Assembly: GCA_037127315.1 (NCBI GenBank)
Contig: JBBBDQ010001616.1
Location: forward strand, 785,001-849,000
Direction: 5' to 3'
Length of the DNA stretch: 64,000 nucleotides
Source of the DNA: Ascarosepion bandense
Lineage: Eukaryota > Mollusca > Cephalopoda > Sepiida > Sepiidae
Positions 19,001-33,500 of this stretch are shown one piece after another (position 1 is the stretch's first letter; the number at the start of each line of letters is the position of its first letter). The position numbers and the translations under genes were made by a program. Under the pieces are notes generated by a model. It worked only from the letters and a program-made list of their open reading frames with translations. It did no database searches and was not told where the DNA came from.

Positions 19001-22000
19001 TTTTTTAATTGGAGAAGATAGACAAACCTATCCTTCTGTTCACACTCCACCCACGTCTATTGAACAAGTGAAGGGGCTCATCAACATTCCTGTTTGAATG
19101 TGAACCTTGGCTTCTCTTTTCAATCTTTGTTTCACTCCTTTTTTTTTCAATTGGAGAAGATAGACTAAACTATCGCCTGTTCACACTCACCACGTCCTAT
19201 TGAACAAGTAGAGGCTCATCTGTTCCTGTTGGGATGTCTCAGCTTTCTCTTTTCCAATCCACTCCTTTTTTTCAATTGGAGAAGATGAACTAAAACTATC
19301 ACCGCCGGTTCACACTCCACCACGTCTTTAGACAGTGACTCATCCCTTGTTCTGTTTGAGATGTGGTCTCCAGCTCTCTTTTCCAATCTTTCCTCCTTTT
19401 TTTTTTCAATTGGAAGATAGACTAAACTATCGCCCACTGTTCACACTCCACCCACGTCTATTGAACAAGTGAAGAGGCTCTCATCCCTTGTTCCCTGTTG
19501 GATGTAGTCTCCAGCCTTTCTCTTTTCAATCTTTTCACTCTTTTTTTCAATTGGAGTAGATAGACTAAACTATCGTCCGGTTCAAACTCCACCCGTCTAT
19601 TGAACAAGTGAAGAGGCTCATCTGTTCCCTGTTTAGGATGTAGTCTCCGGCTTTCTGTTTCAATCTTTTCACTCCTTTTTTCAGTGGAAGATAGACTAAA
19701 CTATCGCCCTGTTCACCTCCCACGTCCACGTGAACAAGTGAAGGGCTCATCCCTTGTTCCCTGTTTAGGATGTGGTCTGCAGCTTCTCTTTTCCAATCTT
19801 TTTACTCCTTTTTTCAATTGGAAGATAGACTAAACTGTCCTTGATTTCACCTCCACCACGTCTATTGAACAAGTGAAGAGGCCATCCTTGTTCCTGTTTA
19901 GGATGCTGGTCTCCAGCTCTCTTTTCAATCTTTTCACCTTTTTTTCAATTGGAAGATGAATGGCTTATCGCCTGTTCACTCCACCCGTCTATTGAACAAG
20001 TGAAGGCTCATCCCTTGTTCCCTGTTTAGGATGTGGTCTCCAGCTTTCCTCTTTTCCAATCAATTGGAAGATAGACAAACTATCCCCCCGGTTCACACTC
20101 CACCCACGTCTATTGAACAAGTGAAGAGGCACATCCCTTGTTCCCTGTTTAGGATGTGGTCTCCGGCTTTCTCTTTTCCAATCTTTACACTCCTTTTTTT
20201 TTCAATTGGAGTAGATATGCTAAACTATCGCCCTGTTCACCTCCCACCCACGTCTATTGAACAAGTGAAGAGGCTCATCCCTTTTCCCTGTTTAGGATGT
20301 GGTCTCCGGCTTTCTCTTTTCCAATCTTTTTCACTCCTTTTTTTTTTTCAATTGGAGAAGATAGACTAAACTATCGCCCTGTTCACACTCCACACACGTC
20401 TATTGAACAAGTGAAGAGGCTCATCCTTGTTCCCTGTTTAGGATGTAGTCTCCGGCTTTCTCTTTTCCGTCTTTTCACTCCTTTTTTTTTTTCAATTGGA
20501 GAAGATAGACTAAACTATCGCCCTGTTCACACTCCACCCACGTCTATTGAACAAGTGAAGAGGCTCATCCTTGTTCCCTGTTTAGGATGTGGTCTCCGGC
20601 TTTCTCTTTTCCAATCTTTCCTCCTTTTTCAATTGGAGAAGATAGACTAAACTGTCGCCCTGTTCACACTCCACACGTCTATTGAACAAGTGAAGAGGCT
20701 CATCCCTTGTTCCCTGTTTAGGATGTGGTCTCCGGCTTTCTCTTTTCCAATCTTTTCCTCCTTTTTTTTTCAATTGGAGTAGATAGACTAAACTATCGCC
20801 CTGTTCACACTCCACCCCACGTCTATTGAACAAGTGAAGAGGCTCATCCCTTGTTCCCTGTTTAGGATGTGGTCTCCAGCTTTCTCTTTTCCAATCTTTT
20901 CACTCCTTTTTTTTTCAATTGGAGTAGATAGACTAAACTATCGCCCTGTTCACACTCCACCCACGTCTATTGAACAAGTGGCTCATCCCTTGTTCCCTGT
21001 TTAGGATGTGGTCTCAGCTTTTCTCTTTTCCAATCTTCTCACTCCTTTTTTTTTCAATTGGAAGATAGACTAAACTATCGCCCTGTTCACACACCACACG
21101 TCTATTGAACAAGTGAAGAGGCTCATCCCTTGTTCCCTGTTTAGGATGTGTTCTCCGGCTTTCTCTTTTCCAATCTTTTCCTCCTTTTTTTTTTCAATTG
21201 GAGAAGATAGACTAAACTATTGCCCTGTTCACACTCCACCCACGTTTATTGAACAAGTGAAGAGGCTCATCCCTTTTTCCCTGTTTAGGATGTGGTCTCC
21301 GGCTTTCTCTTTTCCAATCTTTTCACTCCTTTTTTTTTCAATTGGAGAAGATAGACTAAACTATCGCCCTGTTCACACTCCACACACGTCTATTGAACAA
21401 GTGAAAGGCTCATCCCTTGTTCCTGTTTAGGATGTGGTCTCCGGCTTTCTCTTTTCCAATCTTTTCACTCGCTTTTTTTTTCAATTGGAGAAGATAGACT
21501 AAACTATCGCCCTGTTCACACTCCACCCACGTCTATTGAACAAGTGAAGAGGCTCATCCCTTGTTCCCTGTTTAGGATGTGGTCTCCATTTTCTCTTTTC
21601 CAATCTTTTCACTCCTTTTTTTTTTCAATTGGAGAAGATGAACTAAACTGTCGCCCTGTTCACCTCCACCCACGTCTATTGAACAAGTGAAGTGGCTCAT
21701 CCCTTGTTCCCTGTTTGGATGTGGTCTCCGGCCTTTCTCTTTTCCAATCTTTTCCTCCTTTTTTTTTTCAATTGGAGTAGATAGGCTTAAACTATCGCCC
21801 TGTTCACACTCCACCCACGTCTATTGAACAAGTGAAGAGGCTCATCCCTTGTTCCCTGTTTAGGATGTGGTCTCCGGCACCTGCTTTTCCAATCTTTTCC
21901 TCCTTTTTTTTTTCAATTGGAGTAGATAGACTAAACTATCGCCCCTGTTCACACTCCCACCCCACGTCTATTGAACAAGTGAAGAGGCTCATCCCTTGTT

Positions 22001-25000
22001 CCCTGTTTAGGATGTGGTCTCCAGCTTTCTCTTTTCCAATCTTCTCACTCACTTTTTTTTCAATTGGAGAAGATAGACTAAACTATCACTTCATTCACAC
22101 ACCACACACGTCTATTGAACAAGTGAAGAGGCTCATCCCTTGTTCCTGTTTAGGATGTGTTCTCCGGCTTTCTCTTTTCCAATCTTTTCACTCCTTTTTT
22201 TTTTCAATTGGAAGATAGACTAAACTATTGCCTGTTCACACTCCACCCACGTTTATTGAACAAGTGAAGAGGCTCATCCCTTTTTCCCTGTTTAGGATGT
22301 GGTCTCCGGCTTTCTCTTTTCCAATCTTTTCACTCCTTTTTTTTTCAATTGGAGAAGATAGACTAAACTATCGCCCTGTTCACACTCCACACACGTCTAT
22401 TGAACAAGTGAAGAGGCTCATCCCTTGTTCCCTGTTTAGGATGTGGTCTCCGGCTTTCTCTTTCCAATCTTTTCCTCCTTTTTTTTTTCAATTGGAGAAG
22501 ATAGACTAAACTATCGCCCTGTTCACACTCCACCCACGTCTATTGAACAAGTGAAGAGGCTCATCCCTTTTTCCTGTTTAGGATGTAGTCTCCGGCTTTC
22601 TCTTTTCCAATCTTTTCACTCCTTTTTTTTCAATTGGAGAAGATAGACTAAACTATCGCCCGGTTCACACTCCACCCACGTCTATTGAACAAGTGAAAGG
22701 CTCATCACTTGTTCCCTGTTTGGGATGTGGTCTCCGGCTTTCTCTTTTCCAATCTTTTCACTCCTTTTTTTCAATTTGAAAGATAGACTAAACTATCGCC
22801 CTGTTCACACTCCACCCACGTGTATTGAACAAGTGAAGAGCCCAACCCTTGTTCCCTGTTTAGGGTGTGATCTGGCCTTTCTCTTTCCAATCCTTTTCAC
22901 TCACTTTTTTCAATTGAGAAGATAAACCTAACTATCGCCTAGTACACTCTTCCCGCCCCACGAACAAGTGAAGAGGCTCATCCCTTGTTCCCTGTTTAGG
23001 ATGTGGTCTCCGGCTTTCTCTTTTCAATCTTTTCACTCCTTTTTTTTTCAATTGGAAGATAGACTAAACTATCGCCCGGTTCACACTCCACCACGTCTAT
23101 TGAACAAGTGAAGAGGCTCATCCCTTGTTCCCTGTTTAGGATGTGGTCTCCGGCTTTCTCTTTTCCAATCTTTTCACTCCTTTTTTTTTCAATTGGAAGA
23201 TATAGACTAAACTATCGCTGTTCACACTCCACCCACGTCTATTGAACAAGTGAAGGCTCATCCCTTGTTCCCTGTTTAGGATGTGGTCTCCAACTCTCTT
23301 TTCCAATCTTTTCCTCCTTTTTCTTTTTCAATTGGAGAAGATAGACTAAACTATCGCCCTCTTCACACTCCACACGTCTATTGAACAAGTGAAGAGGCTC
23401 ATCCCTTCTCCCTGTTTAGGATGTGGTCTGCGGCTTTCTCTTTTCCAATCTTTTCTCCTTTTTTTTTTTCAATTGGAAGATAGACTAAACTATCGCCCGG
23501 TTCACACTCCACCACGTCTATTGAACAAGTGAGAGGCCCATCTTGTTCCCTGTTTAGGATGTGGTCTCCGGCTTCTCTCTTGCAATCTTTTCACTCCTTT
23601 TTTTTTTCAATTGGAGAAGATAGACTAAACTATCGCCCTGTTCACACTCCACCCACGTCTATTGAACAAGTGAAGGAGGCTCATCCTTATTCCCTGTTTA
23701 GGATGTGGTCTCCGGCTTTCTCACTTTTCCAATCTTTTCACTCCTTTTTTTTTTTCAATTGGAGAAGATAGACTAAACTATCCCCAGTTCACACTCCACC
23801 CACGTCTATTGAACAAGTGAAGAGGCACATCCCTTGTTCCCTGTTTAGGATGTGGTCTCCGGCTTTCTCTTTTCCAATCTTTACACTCCTTTTTTTTTTC
23901 AATTGGAGTAGATATGCTAAACTATCCTTTGTTCACACTCCACCCACGTCTATTGAACAAGTGAAGAGGCTCATCCCTTTTCCTGTTTAGGATGTGGTCT
24001 CCGGCTTTCTGCTTTTTCAATCTTTCACTCCTTTTTTTTTCAATTGGAAGATAGACTAAACTATCGCCCTGTTCCACCTCCACACACGTCTATTGAACAA
24101 GTGAAGGGCTCATCCCTTGTTCCTGTTTGGGATGTGGTCTCAAGCTTTCTCTTTCAATCTTTTCCTCCTTTTTTTCAATTGGAGAAGATAGACTAAACTA
24201 TCCGCTCCTGTTCACCTCCTCTTACGTCTATTGAACAAGTGAAGGGCTCATCCTTGTTCCCTGTTTGGGATGTGGTCTCAGCTTTCTCTTTTCCAATCTT
24301 TTCACTCCTTTACTTTTTCAATTGGAGAAGATAGACTAAACTGTCGCCCTGTTCACACTCCACACCCCACGTCTATTGAACAGAGGTAGAGCTCATCCCT
24401 TGTTCCCCTGTTATTTAGGATGTGGTCTCCGGCTTTCTCTTTTCAATCTTTTCACTCCTTTTCAATTGGGAAGATGAACTAAACTATCGCCCTGTTCACA
24501 CTCCACCCACGTCTATTGAACAAGTGAAGAGGCTCATCCTTGTTGTTCCTGTTTAGGATGTGGTCTCCGGCTTTCTCTTTTCCAATCTTTTCACTCCTTT
24601 TTTTTTTCAATTGGAGTGAATAGACTAAACTATCGCCTGTTCACCTCCACCCACGTCTATTGAACAAGTGAAGAGGCTCATCCTTGTTCCCTGTTTAGGA
24701 TGTGGTCTCGGCTTTCTCTTTCAATCTTCTCACTCCTTTTTTTTTCAATTGGAGAAGATGAACTAAACTATCGCCCTGTTCACACACCACACACGTCTAT
24801 TGAACAAGTGAAGAGGCTCATCCTTGTTCCTGTTTAGGATGTGTTCTCCGGCTTTCTCTTTTCAAATCTTTTCCTCGCTTTTTCAATTGGAAGATAGACT
24901 AAACTATTGCCTGTTCACCTCACCCACGTTTATTGAACAAGTGAAAGAGCTCATCCCTTTTCCTATTTAGGATGTGGTCTCCAGCTTTCTCTTTTAATCT

Positions 25001-28000
25001 TTTCACTCCTTTTTTTTTCAATTGGAGAAGATAGACTAAACTATCGCCCTGTTCACACTCCACACGTCTATTGAACAAGTGAAGAGGCTCATCCCTTGTT
25101 CCCTGTTTAGGATGTGGTCTCCAGCTTTTCTCTTTCAATCTTTTCCTCCTTTTTTTTTCAATTGGAAGATGAACTAAACTATCGCCTGTTCACACTCCCA
25201 CCCACGTCTATTGAACAAGTGAAGGAGCTCATCCCTTTCCCTGTTTAGGATACAATGCTCGGCTTTCTCTTTTCAATCTTTTTCTCTTTTTTTTTCAATT
25301 GGAAGATGAACTAAACTATCACTTGATTCACCTCCACCCACATCTATTGAACAAGTGGCAGGGGCTCATCCTTGTTCCCTGTTTAGGATGTGGTCCTCGG
25401 CTCTCTTTTCCAATCTTTTCACTCCTTTTTTTTTTCAATTGGAAGATGAACTAAACTATCGCCTGTTCACACTCCACCCACGTGTATTGAACAAGTGAAG
25501 AGGCCCAACCACTTGTTCCTGTTTAGGATGTGGTCTCCGACTTTCTCTTTTCCAATCTTTTCCTCCTTTTTTTCAATTGGAAGATAGACTAAACTATCGC
25601 CTGTTCACCTCACCCGTCTATTGAACAAGTGAAGGGGCTCATCCCTTGTTCCTGTTTAGGATGTGGTCTCCGCTCTCTTTTCCAATCTTTTCACTCCTTT
25701 TTTCAATTGGAGAGAAGATAGACTAAACTATCGCCGGTTCGCCTCACCACGTCTATTGAACAAGTGAAGAGGCTCATCCCTTGTTCCTGTTTAGGATGTG
25801 GTCTCCGGCTTTCTCTTTTCCAATCTTTTCACTCCTTTTTTTTTCAATTGAGAAGATAGACTAAACTATCGCCCTGTTCACACTCACCCACGTCTATTGA
25901 ACAAGTGAAGAGGCTCATCCCTTGTTCCCTGTTTAGGATGTGGTCTCCGGCTTTCTCTTTTCCAATCTTTTCACTCCTTTTCTTTTCAATTGGAGAAGAT
26001 GAACTAAACTGTCAACCCTCTTCACACTCCACCCACGTGTAGACAAGTGAAGAGCCATGCATTCCCTGTTTAGGATGTGGTCTCAACTTTCTCTTTCCAA
26101 TCTTTTCACTCCTTTTCTTTTCAATTGGAAGATAGACTAAACTATCGCCCTGTTCACACTCCACCCACGTCTATTGAACAGAGAAGAGGCTCATCCCTTG
26201 TTCCCTGTTTAGGATGTGGTCTCCGGCACCTGCAAATCTTTTCACTCCACTGCTTTTCAATTGGAGAAGATAGACTAAACTATCGCCCCTGTTCACTCCA
26301 CCCACGTCTATTGAACAAGTGAAGAAGGCTCATCCTTGTTCCTGTTTGGGATGTGGTCTCCGGCTTTTCTCTTTCCAATCTTTTCGCTCCTTTCTTTTCA
26401 ATTGGAGAAAGATGAGCTAAACATCGCCCTGTTCCTCACCCACGTCCTATTGAACAAGTGAAGGCTCATCCATTATTCCTGTTTTGGGATGTGGTCTCCG
26501 GCTTTCTCTTTTCCAATCTTTCCTCCTTTTCTTCAATTGGAAGATAGACTAAACTATCGCCTGTTCACCTCCACCCACGTCTATTGAACAAATGAAGAGG
26601 CTCATCCTTGTTCCTGTTTAGGATGTGGTACTCGCTCTCTTTTCAATCTTTTCTCCTTTTTTCTTTTCAATTGGAGAAGATGAACTAAACTATCGCCCTG
26701 TTCACCTCCACCCACGTCTATTGAACAGGAGAGAGGCTCATCCAGCACTTGTTCCCTGTTTAGGATGTGGTCTCCAGCTTTCTCTTTTCAATTTCCTCCT
26801 TTTTCTTTTCAATTGGAAGATAGACTAATCTATCGCCCTGTTCCTCACTTACGTCTGTTGAACAGAGTGGCGGGGCTCATCCCTTGTTCCACTGTTCCCG
26901 GATGTGGTCTCCGGCTTTTCTCTTCCAATCTTTTCCTCCTTTCTTTTCAATTGGAGAAGATAGACCGTATCGCTATTTCCTCACACGTCTATTGAACAAG
27001 TGAAGAGGCTCATCCATTGTTCCCTGTTTAGGATGTGGTCCTCGGCTTTCTCTTTTCCAAATCTTTTCACTCCTTTTTTCTTTCAATTGGAGAAGATAGA
27101 TAAACTATCCTTGTTCACCTCCCACCCACGTCTATTGAATAGTGAAGAGCTCATCCCTTGTTCCCTGTTTAGGATGTGGTCTCCGGCTCTCTTTTCCAAT
27201 CTTTTCCTCCTTTTCTTTTCCAATTGGAGAAGGTGGAGAGAGCTCATCCTTGTTCCTGTTTAGGATGTGGTCTCCTTTCTCTTTTCCAATCTTCCTCCTT
27301 TCTTTTCAATTGGAGAAGATAGACTAAACTATCGCCTGTTCACACTCACCCACGTCTGTTGAACAAGTGAGCTCATCCTTGTTCCCTGTTTAGGATGTGG
27401 TCTCCGGCTACTCTTTTCCAATCTTTTCACTCCTTTTTTCTTTTCAATTGGAGAAGATAGACTAAACTATCGCCCTGTTCACACTCCACCCACGTCTATT
27501 GAACAGGAGAGAAGGAGGCTCATCCCTTGTTCCCTGTTTGGGATGTGTCTCTGGCTTTCTCTTTCAATCTTTTCACTCCTTTCTTTTCAATTGGAGAAGA
27601 TAGACAATCTGTCTTCCTGTTCACACTCTACCCACGTCTGAACAAGTGAAGAGGCTCATCCCTTGTTCCCTGTTTAGGATGTGGTCTCCCGCTCTCTTTC
27701 CAGTCTTTTCACTCCTTTTTCTTTTCAGGTGGAAGATAGACTAAACTATCGCCTGTTCACACACACGTCTATTAGGAACAAGTGAAGAGGCTCATCCATT
27801 GTTCCCTGTTTAGGATGTGGTCTCCAGCTTTCTTTCCCAATCTTTTTCACTCCTTTTTCTTTTTCAATTGGAGAAGATGACTAAACTATCGCCTGTTCAC
27901 CTCTCCCACCCACATCTATTGAACAAGTGAAGAGGCTCATCCCCTTGTTCCTGTTTAGGATGTGGTCTCCGGCTTACTTTCAATCTTTCTCCTTTTTCTT

Positions 28001-30720
28001 TTTTCAATTGGAAGATAGACCTAGAAGCTATCGCCCTGTTCACACTCCACCCACGTCTATTGAACAAGTGAAGAGGCTCATCCTTGTTCCCCTGTTTAGG
28101 ATCTTGGTCTGGCTTTCTCTTTCCAATCTTTTCACTCCTTTTTCTTTCAATTGGAAGATAGACTAAACTATCGCCCTGTTCACACTCCACCCACGTCTAT
28201 TGAACAAGTGAAGGGGCTCATCCATTATTTCCCTGTTTAGGATGTGGTCTCCGGCTTTCTCTTTTCCAATCTTTTCACTCCTTTTCTTTCAATTGGAAGA
28301 TGAGCTAAACTATCGCCCTGTTCACACTCCACCACGTCTATTGAACAAGTGAAGAGGCTCATCCCTTGTTCCCTGTTTGGGATGTGGTCTCGAGCTTTCT
28401 CTTTTTCCAATCTTTCACTCCTTTTCTTTTCAATTGGAGAAGATGAACTAAACATATCGCCCTGTTCACACTCCACCACGTCTATTGAACAGGAGAAGAG
28501 GTCATCCCTTGTTCCCTGTTTGGGATGTGGTCTCCGGCTTTCTCTTTTCCAATCTTTTCACTCCTTTTCTTTTCAATTGGAGAAGATAGACTAATCTATC
28601 GCCCTGTTCTACTCCACCCACGTCTATTGAACAAGTGAAGAGGCTCATCCCTTCTTCCTGTTTAGGATGTGGTCTCCCGACTTTCTCTTTCCAATCTTTT
28701 TCACTCCTTTTCCTTTTCAATTGGAAGATAAATGAAAGCATAACACATTTAAATACCCACGTCTATTGAACAAAGTGAAAACCATCCATTTGTTTCTATT
28801 ATTTGGATGTGGTCTCCAACTTTTTCTTTTCCAATCTTTTCACTCGCTTTTTCTTTTCAATTGGAAGATAGACTAAACTATCGCCTGTTCACCTCTTACG
28901 TCTATTGAACAAGTGAAGAGGCTCATCCCCTTGTTCCCTGTTTAGGATGTGGTCTCCGGCTCTCTTTTCCAATCTTTTCACTCCCTTTCTTGCCACTGTT
29001 GAAGATAAAGATAACTATCCCCCGGTTCACATTCCACCCACGTCTATTGAACAAGTGAAGAGGCTCATCACTTGTTCCCTGTTTAGGATGTGGTCTCCGG
29101 CTTTCTCTTTTCCAATCTTTTCACTCCTTTTTTTTTTCAATTGGAGAAGATAGACTAAACTATCGCCCGGTTCACACTCCACCCACGTCTATTGAACAAG
29201 TGAAGAAGCTCATCCCTTGTTCCCTGTTTAGGATGTGGTCTCCGGCTTTCTCTTTTCCAATCTTTTCACTCCTTTTTTTTTTCAATTGGAGTAGATAGAC
29301 TAAACTATCGCCCGGTTCACACTCCACCCACGTCTATTGAACAAGTGAAGAGGCTCATCCCTTGTTCCCTGTTTAGGATGTGGTCTCCGGCTTTCTCTTT
29401 TCCAATCTTTACACTCCTTTTTTTTTCAATTGGAGTAGATAGGCTAAACTATCGCCCTGTTCACACTCCGTCTTATTGAACAAGTGAAGAGCTCATCCTT
29501 TTTCCCTGTTTAGGATGTGGTCTCCAGCTTTTCTCTTTTCCAATCTTTTCACTCCTTTTTTTTTCAATTGGAGAAGATAGACTAAACTATCGCCTGTTCA
29601 CACTCCACACACGTCTATTGAACAAGTGAAGAGGCTCATCCCTTGTTCCTGTTTAGGATGTGGTCTCCGGCTTTCTCTTTTCAATCTTTTCACTCCTTTT
29701 TCAGTGGAAGATAGACTAAACTATCGCCCTGTTCACATTCCACCACATCCTATTAGACAAGTGAAGGCTCATCCCTTGTTCCCTGTTTAGGATGTGGTCT
29801 CCGGCTTCTCTTTTCCAATCTTTTCCTCCTTTTTTTTTCAATTGGAGAGATAAACTAATATCGCCCTGTGCCTCACCCACGTCTATTGAACAGGTAGGGG
29901 CTCATCCCTTGTTCCCTGTTTAGGATGTGGTCTCCAGCTCTCTTTTCCAATCTTTTCCTTCTTTTTTTCAATTGGAAGATAGACTAAACTATCGCCCTGT
30001 TCACACATCACCACGTCTATTGAACAAGTGAAGAGGCTCATCCCTTGTTCCCTGTTTAGGATGTGGTCTCCAGCTTTCTCTTTTCCAATCTTTCCTCCTT
30101 TTTCTTTTCCAATTGGAGAAGATAAAACTGACTATCGCCCTGTTCACCTCCACCACATCTATTGAACAAGTAGAAAGCTCATCTGCTTCCCTGTTTGGGA
30201 TGTGGTCTCCGGCTTTCTCTTTTCCAATCTTTTCCTCCTTTTTTTTTTTCAATTTGGAGTAGATAGACTAAACTATCGCCCTGTTCACACTCACCACGTC
30301 TATTGAACAAGTGAAGGGCTCATCCCTTGTTCCCTGTTTAGGATGTGGTCTCCAGCTTCTCTTTTTCAATCTTTTCACTCCTTTTTTTTTTCAATTGGAG
30401 AAGATAGACTAAACTATCGCCCTGTTCACCTCCACACGTCTATTAAGAACAAATGAAAAGGCTCATCCCTTGTTCCCTGTTTAAGGATGTGGTCTCCAGC
30501 TTTCTCTTTTCCAATCTTTTCACTCCTTTTTTTTTTCAATTGGAAAGATAGCTAAACCTACGCCGGTTCACACTCACCACGTCTATTGAACAAGTGAAGA
30601 GCTCATCCATGTTCCCTGTTTAGGATGCTGGTCTCCGGCTTCTCTTTTCCAATCTTTTCACTCCTTTTTTTCAATTGGAGAAGATAATTAAAACTGTCGC
30701 CCTGTTCACACTCCACCCAC

Positions 30721-31020
30721 GTGTATTGAACAAGTGAAAGGCCCAACCCTTGTTCCTGTTTAGGATGTGGTCTCCGGCTTTTCTCTTTTCAATCTTTTCA
30801 CTCCTTTTTTTCAATTGGAGAAGATAGATAGCTGTCTTCCCTGTTCACACTCAACCACGTCTATTGAACAGGAGAAGAGGCTCAACCTTTGTTCTGTTTG
30901 GGATGTTGTCTCCGGCTTTCTCTTTCCAATCTTTTCACTCCCTTTTTTTTTCAATTGGAAGATAGACTGAGCAGCTCGCCTGTTCACCTCCCACGTCTAT
31001 TGAACAAGTGAAGGCACATC
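30721..31020 (+). repeat. Three-monomer haplotype block, instance 1
   Basis: Linked markers on successive monomers: GTGTATTGAACAAG with GCCCAACCC; then CAACCACG with GAACAGGAGAAGAGGCTCA and GATGTTGTCTCC; then GGCACATCC. The same trio recurs at 33,117-33,500 and 37,417-37,800, and a version lacking the middle monomer at 31,828-32,075. Confidence 0.75.
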
Positions 31021-33116
31021 CTTGTTCCCTGTTTAGGATGTGGTCTCCAGCTTTCTCTTTTCCAATCTTTTCCTCCTTTTTTCAATTGGAAGATATAATT
31101 TAAACTGTCGCCCTGTTCACACTCCACCACGACTCTATTGAACAAGTGAAGAGGCTCATCCCTTGTTCCCTGTTTGGGATAGTCTAAACCTCTCTTTTCC
31201 AATCTTTTCACTCCTTTTTCTTTTCAATTGGAGAAAATAGACTAAACTATCGCCCTGTTCACACTCCACCACGTCTATTGAACAAGTGAAGGCTCATCCC
31301 TTGTTCCTGTTTAGGATGTGGTCTCCGGCTTCTCTTTTCCAATCTTTTCACTCCTTTTTTTTCAATTGGAGTAGAATAGACTAAACTATCGCCCTGTTCA
31401 CACTCACACACATCTGAACAAGTGAAGAGGCTCATCCTTGTTCCCTGTTTAGGATGTGGTCTCCGCTTCCTCTTTTCCAATCTTTTCACTCCTTTTTTTT
31501 TCAATTTAGAAGATAGATAAACTATCCTTCCTATTCACACTCCACCACGTCTATTGAACAAGTGAAGAGGCTCATCTGTATTCCTATTTATGTGGTCTTT
31601 CAGCTTTCTCTTGAAATCTTTTCCTCCTTTTTTTTTCAATTGGAGAAGAGAAGATAGATAGCTTCTCCTTGATTCAGACTCCACCCACATTATTGAACAA
31701 GTGAAGAGGCTCATCATGACCCTGTTTGGGGATATTGGTCTCCCGACTCTCTTTTTCAATCTTTTCATCTTTTTTTTTTCAATTGGAGAAGATAGACTAA
31801 ACTATCGCCCTGTTCACACTCCACCCACGTGTAATGAACAAGTGAAGAGGCCCAACCCTTGTTCCCTGTTCAGGATGTGGTCTCCGGCTTTCTCTTTTCC
31901 AATCTTTTCACTCCTTTTTTTTTTCAATTGGAAGATAGACTAAACTATCGCCCTGTTCACCTCCACCCACGTCTGAACAGAAGTGAAGAGGCACATCCCT
32001 TGTTTCCCTGTTTGGGATGTGGTCTCCGGCTTTCTCTTTTTCCAATCTTTCCACTCCTTTTTTTTCATTTGGAGAAGATAGACTAAACTATCGCCCTGTT
32101 CCCTCCACCCACGTCTATTGAACAAGTGAAGAGGCTCATCCCTTGTTCCCTGTTTAGGATGTGGTCTCCATTTCTCTTTTCCAATCTTTTCACTCCTTTT
32201 TCTTTTCCAATTGGAGAAGATAGACTAAACTATCGCCCTCTTCACACTCCACCCACGTCTATTGAACAAGTGAAGAGGCTCATCCCTTGTTCCCTGTTTG
32301 GGATGTGGTCTCCGGCTTTTTCTCTTTTCCAATCTTTTCACTCCTTTTTCTTTTCAATTGGAGAAGATAGACTAAACTATCGCCCTGTTCACCTCCACCC
32401 ACGTCTATTGAACAGGAGAAGAGGCTCATCCTTGTTCCCTGTTTAGGATGTGGTCTCCGGCTTTCTCTTTTTCAATCTTTTCACTCCTTTTTCTTTTCAA
32501 TTGGAGAAGATAGACTAAACTATGGCCTGTTCCACCACCACCCACGTCTGACTGGAACAAGTGAAGGAAGCTCATCCCTTGTTCCCTGTTTGGGATGTGG
32601 TCTCCGGCTTTCTCTTTTCCAATCTTTTCCTCCGCTTTTTCTTTTCAATTGGAGAAGATAGACTAAGCTGTCCTTCTGTTCACACTCCACCCACGTCCTA
32701 GTGAACAAGTGAAGAGGCTCATCCATTGTTCCCTGTTTAGGATGTGGTCTCCGGCTTTCTCTTTTCCAATCTTTTCCTCCTTTTTCTTTTCAATTGGAGA
32801 AGATAGACTAAACTATCGCCCTGTTCACCTCACACGTCTATTGAACAAGTGAAGAGGCTCATCCCTTGTTCCCTGTTTAGGATGTGGTCCGGCTTTCTCT
32901 TTTCCAATCTTTTCACTCCTTTTTCTTTTCAATTGGAGAAGATAGACTAAACTATCGCCTGGTGCACTCACCCACGTCTATTGAACAGGAGAAGAGGCTC
33001 ATCCCTTGTTCCCTGCTTTGGGATGTGGTCTCGGCTTTCTCTTTTCCAATCTTTCCTCGCCCGCCTTTTCAATTGGAGAAGATAGACTAAGCTATCGCCC
33101 TGTTCACACTCCACAC

Positions 33117-33500
33117 GTGTATTGAACAAGTGAAGAGCCCAACCCTTGTTCCCTGTTTAGGATGTAGTCCTTGACTTTCTTTTCCAATCTTTTCACTCCT
33201 TTTTTTTTCAATTGGAGAAGATAGACTAAACTATCGCCCTGTTCTACTCAACCACGTCTATTGAACAGGAAGAAGAGGCTCAGCCTTTGTTCCCTGTTTA
33301 GGATGTTGTCTCCAGCTTTCTCTTTTCCAATCTTTTCACTCCCTTTTTTTCAATTGGAGAAGATAGACTAAACTATCGCCCTGTTCACCACTCACACGTC
33401 TATTGAACAAGTGAAGAGGCACATCCCTTGTTCCCCTGTTTGGGGATGTGGTCTCCGGCTTTCTCTTTTCCAATCTTTCCACTCCTTTTTTTTTCATTTG
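33117..33500 (+). repeat. Three-monomer haplotype block, instance 2
   Basis: GTGTATTG/GCCCAACCC, then CAACCACG/GGATGTTGTCTCC, then GCACATCCC with AATCTTTCCACTCC and TTTCATTTGGAG. The last pair of markers (CCACTCC and CATTTGG) is also shared with 32,050 and 37,780. Confidence 0.8.
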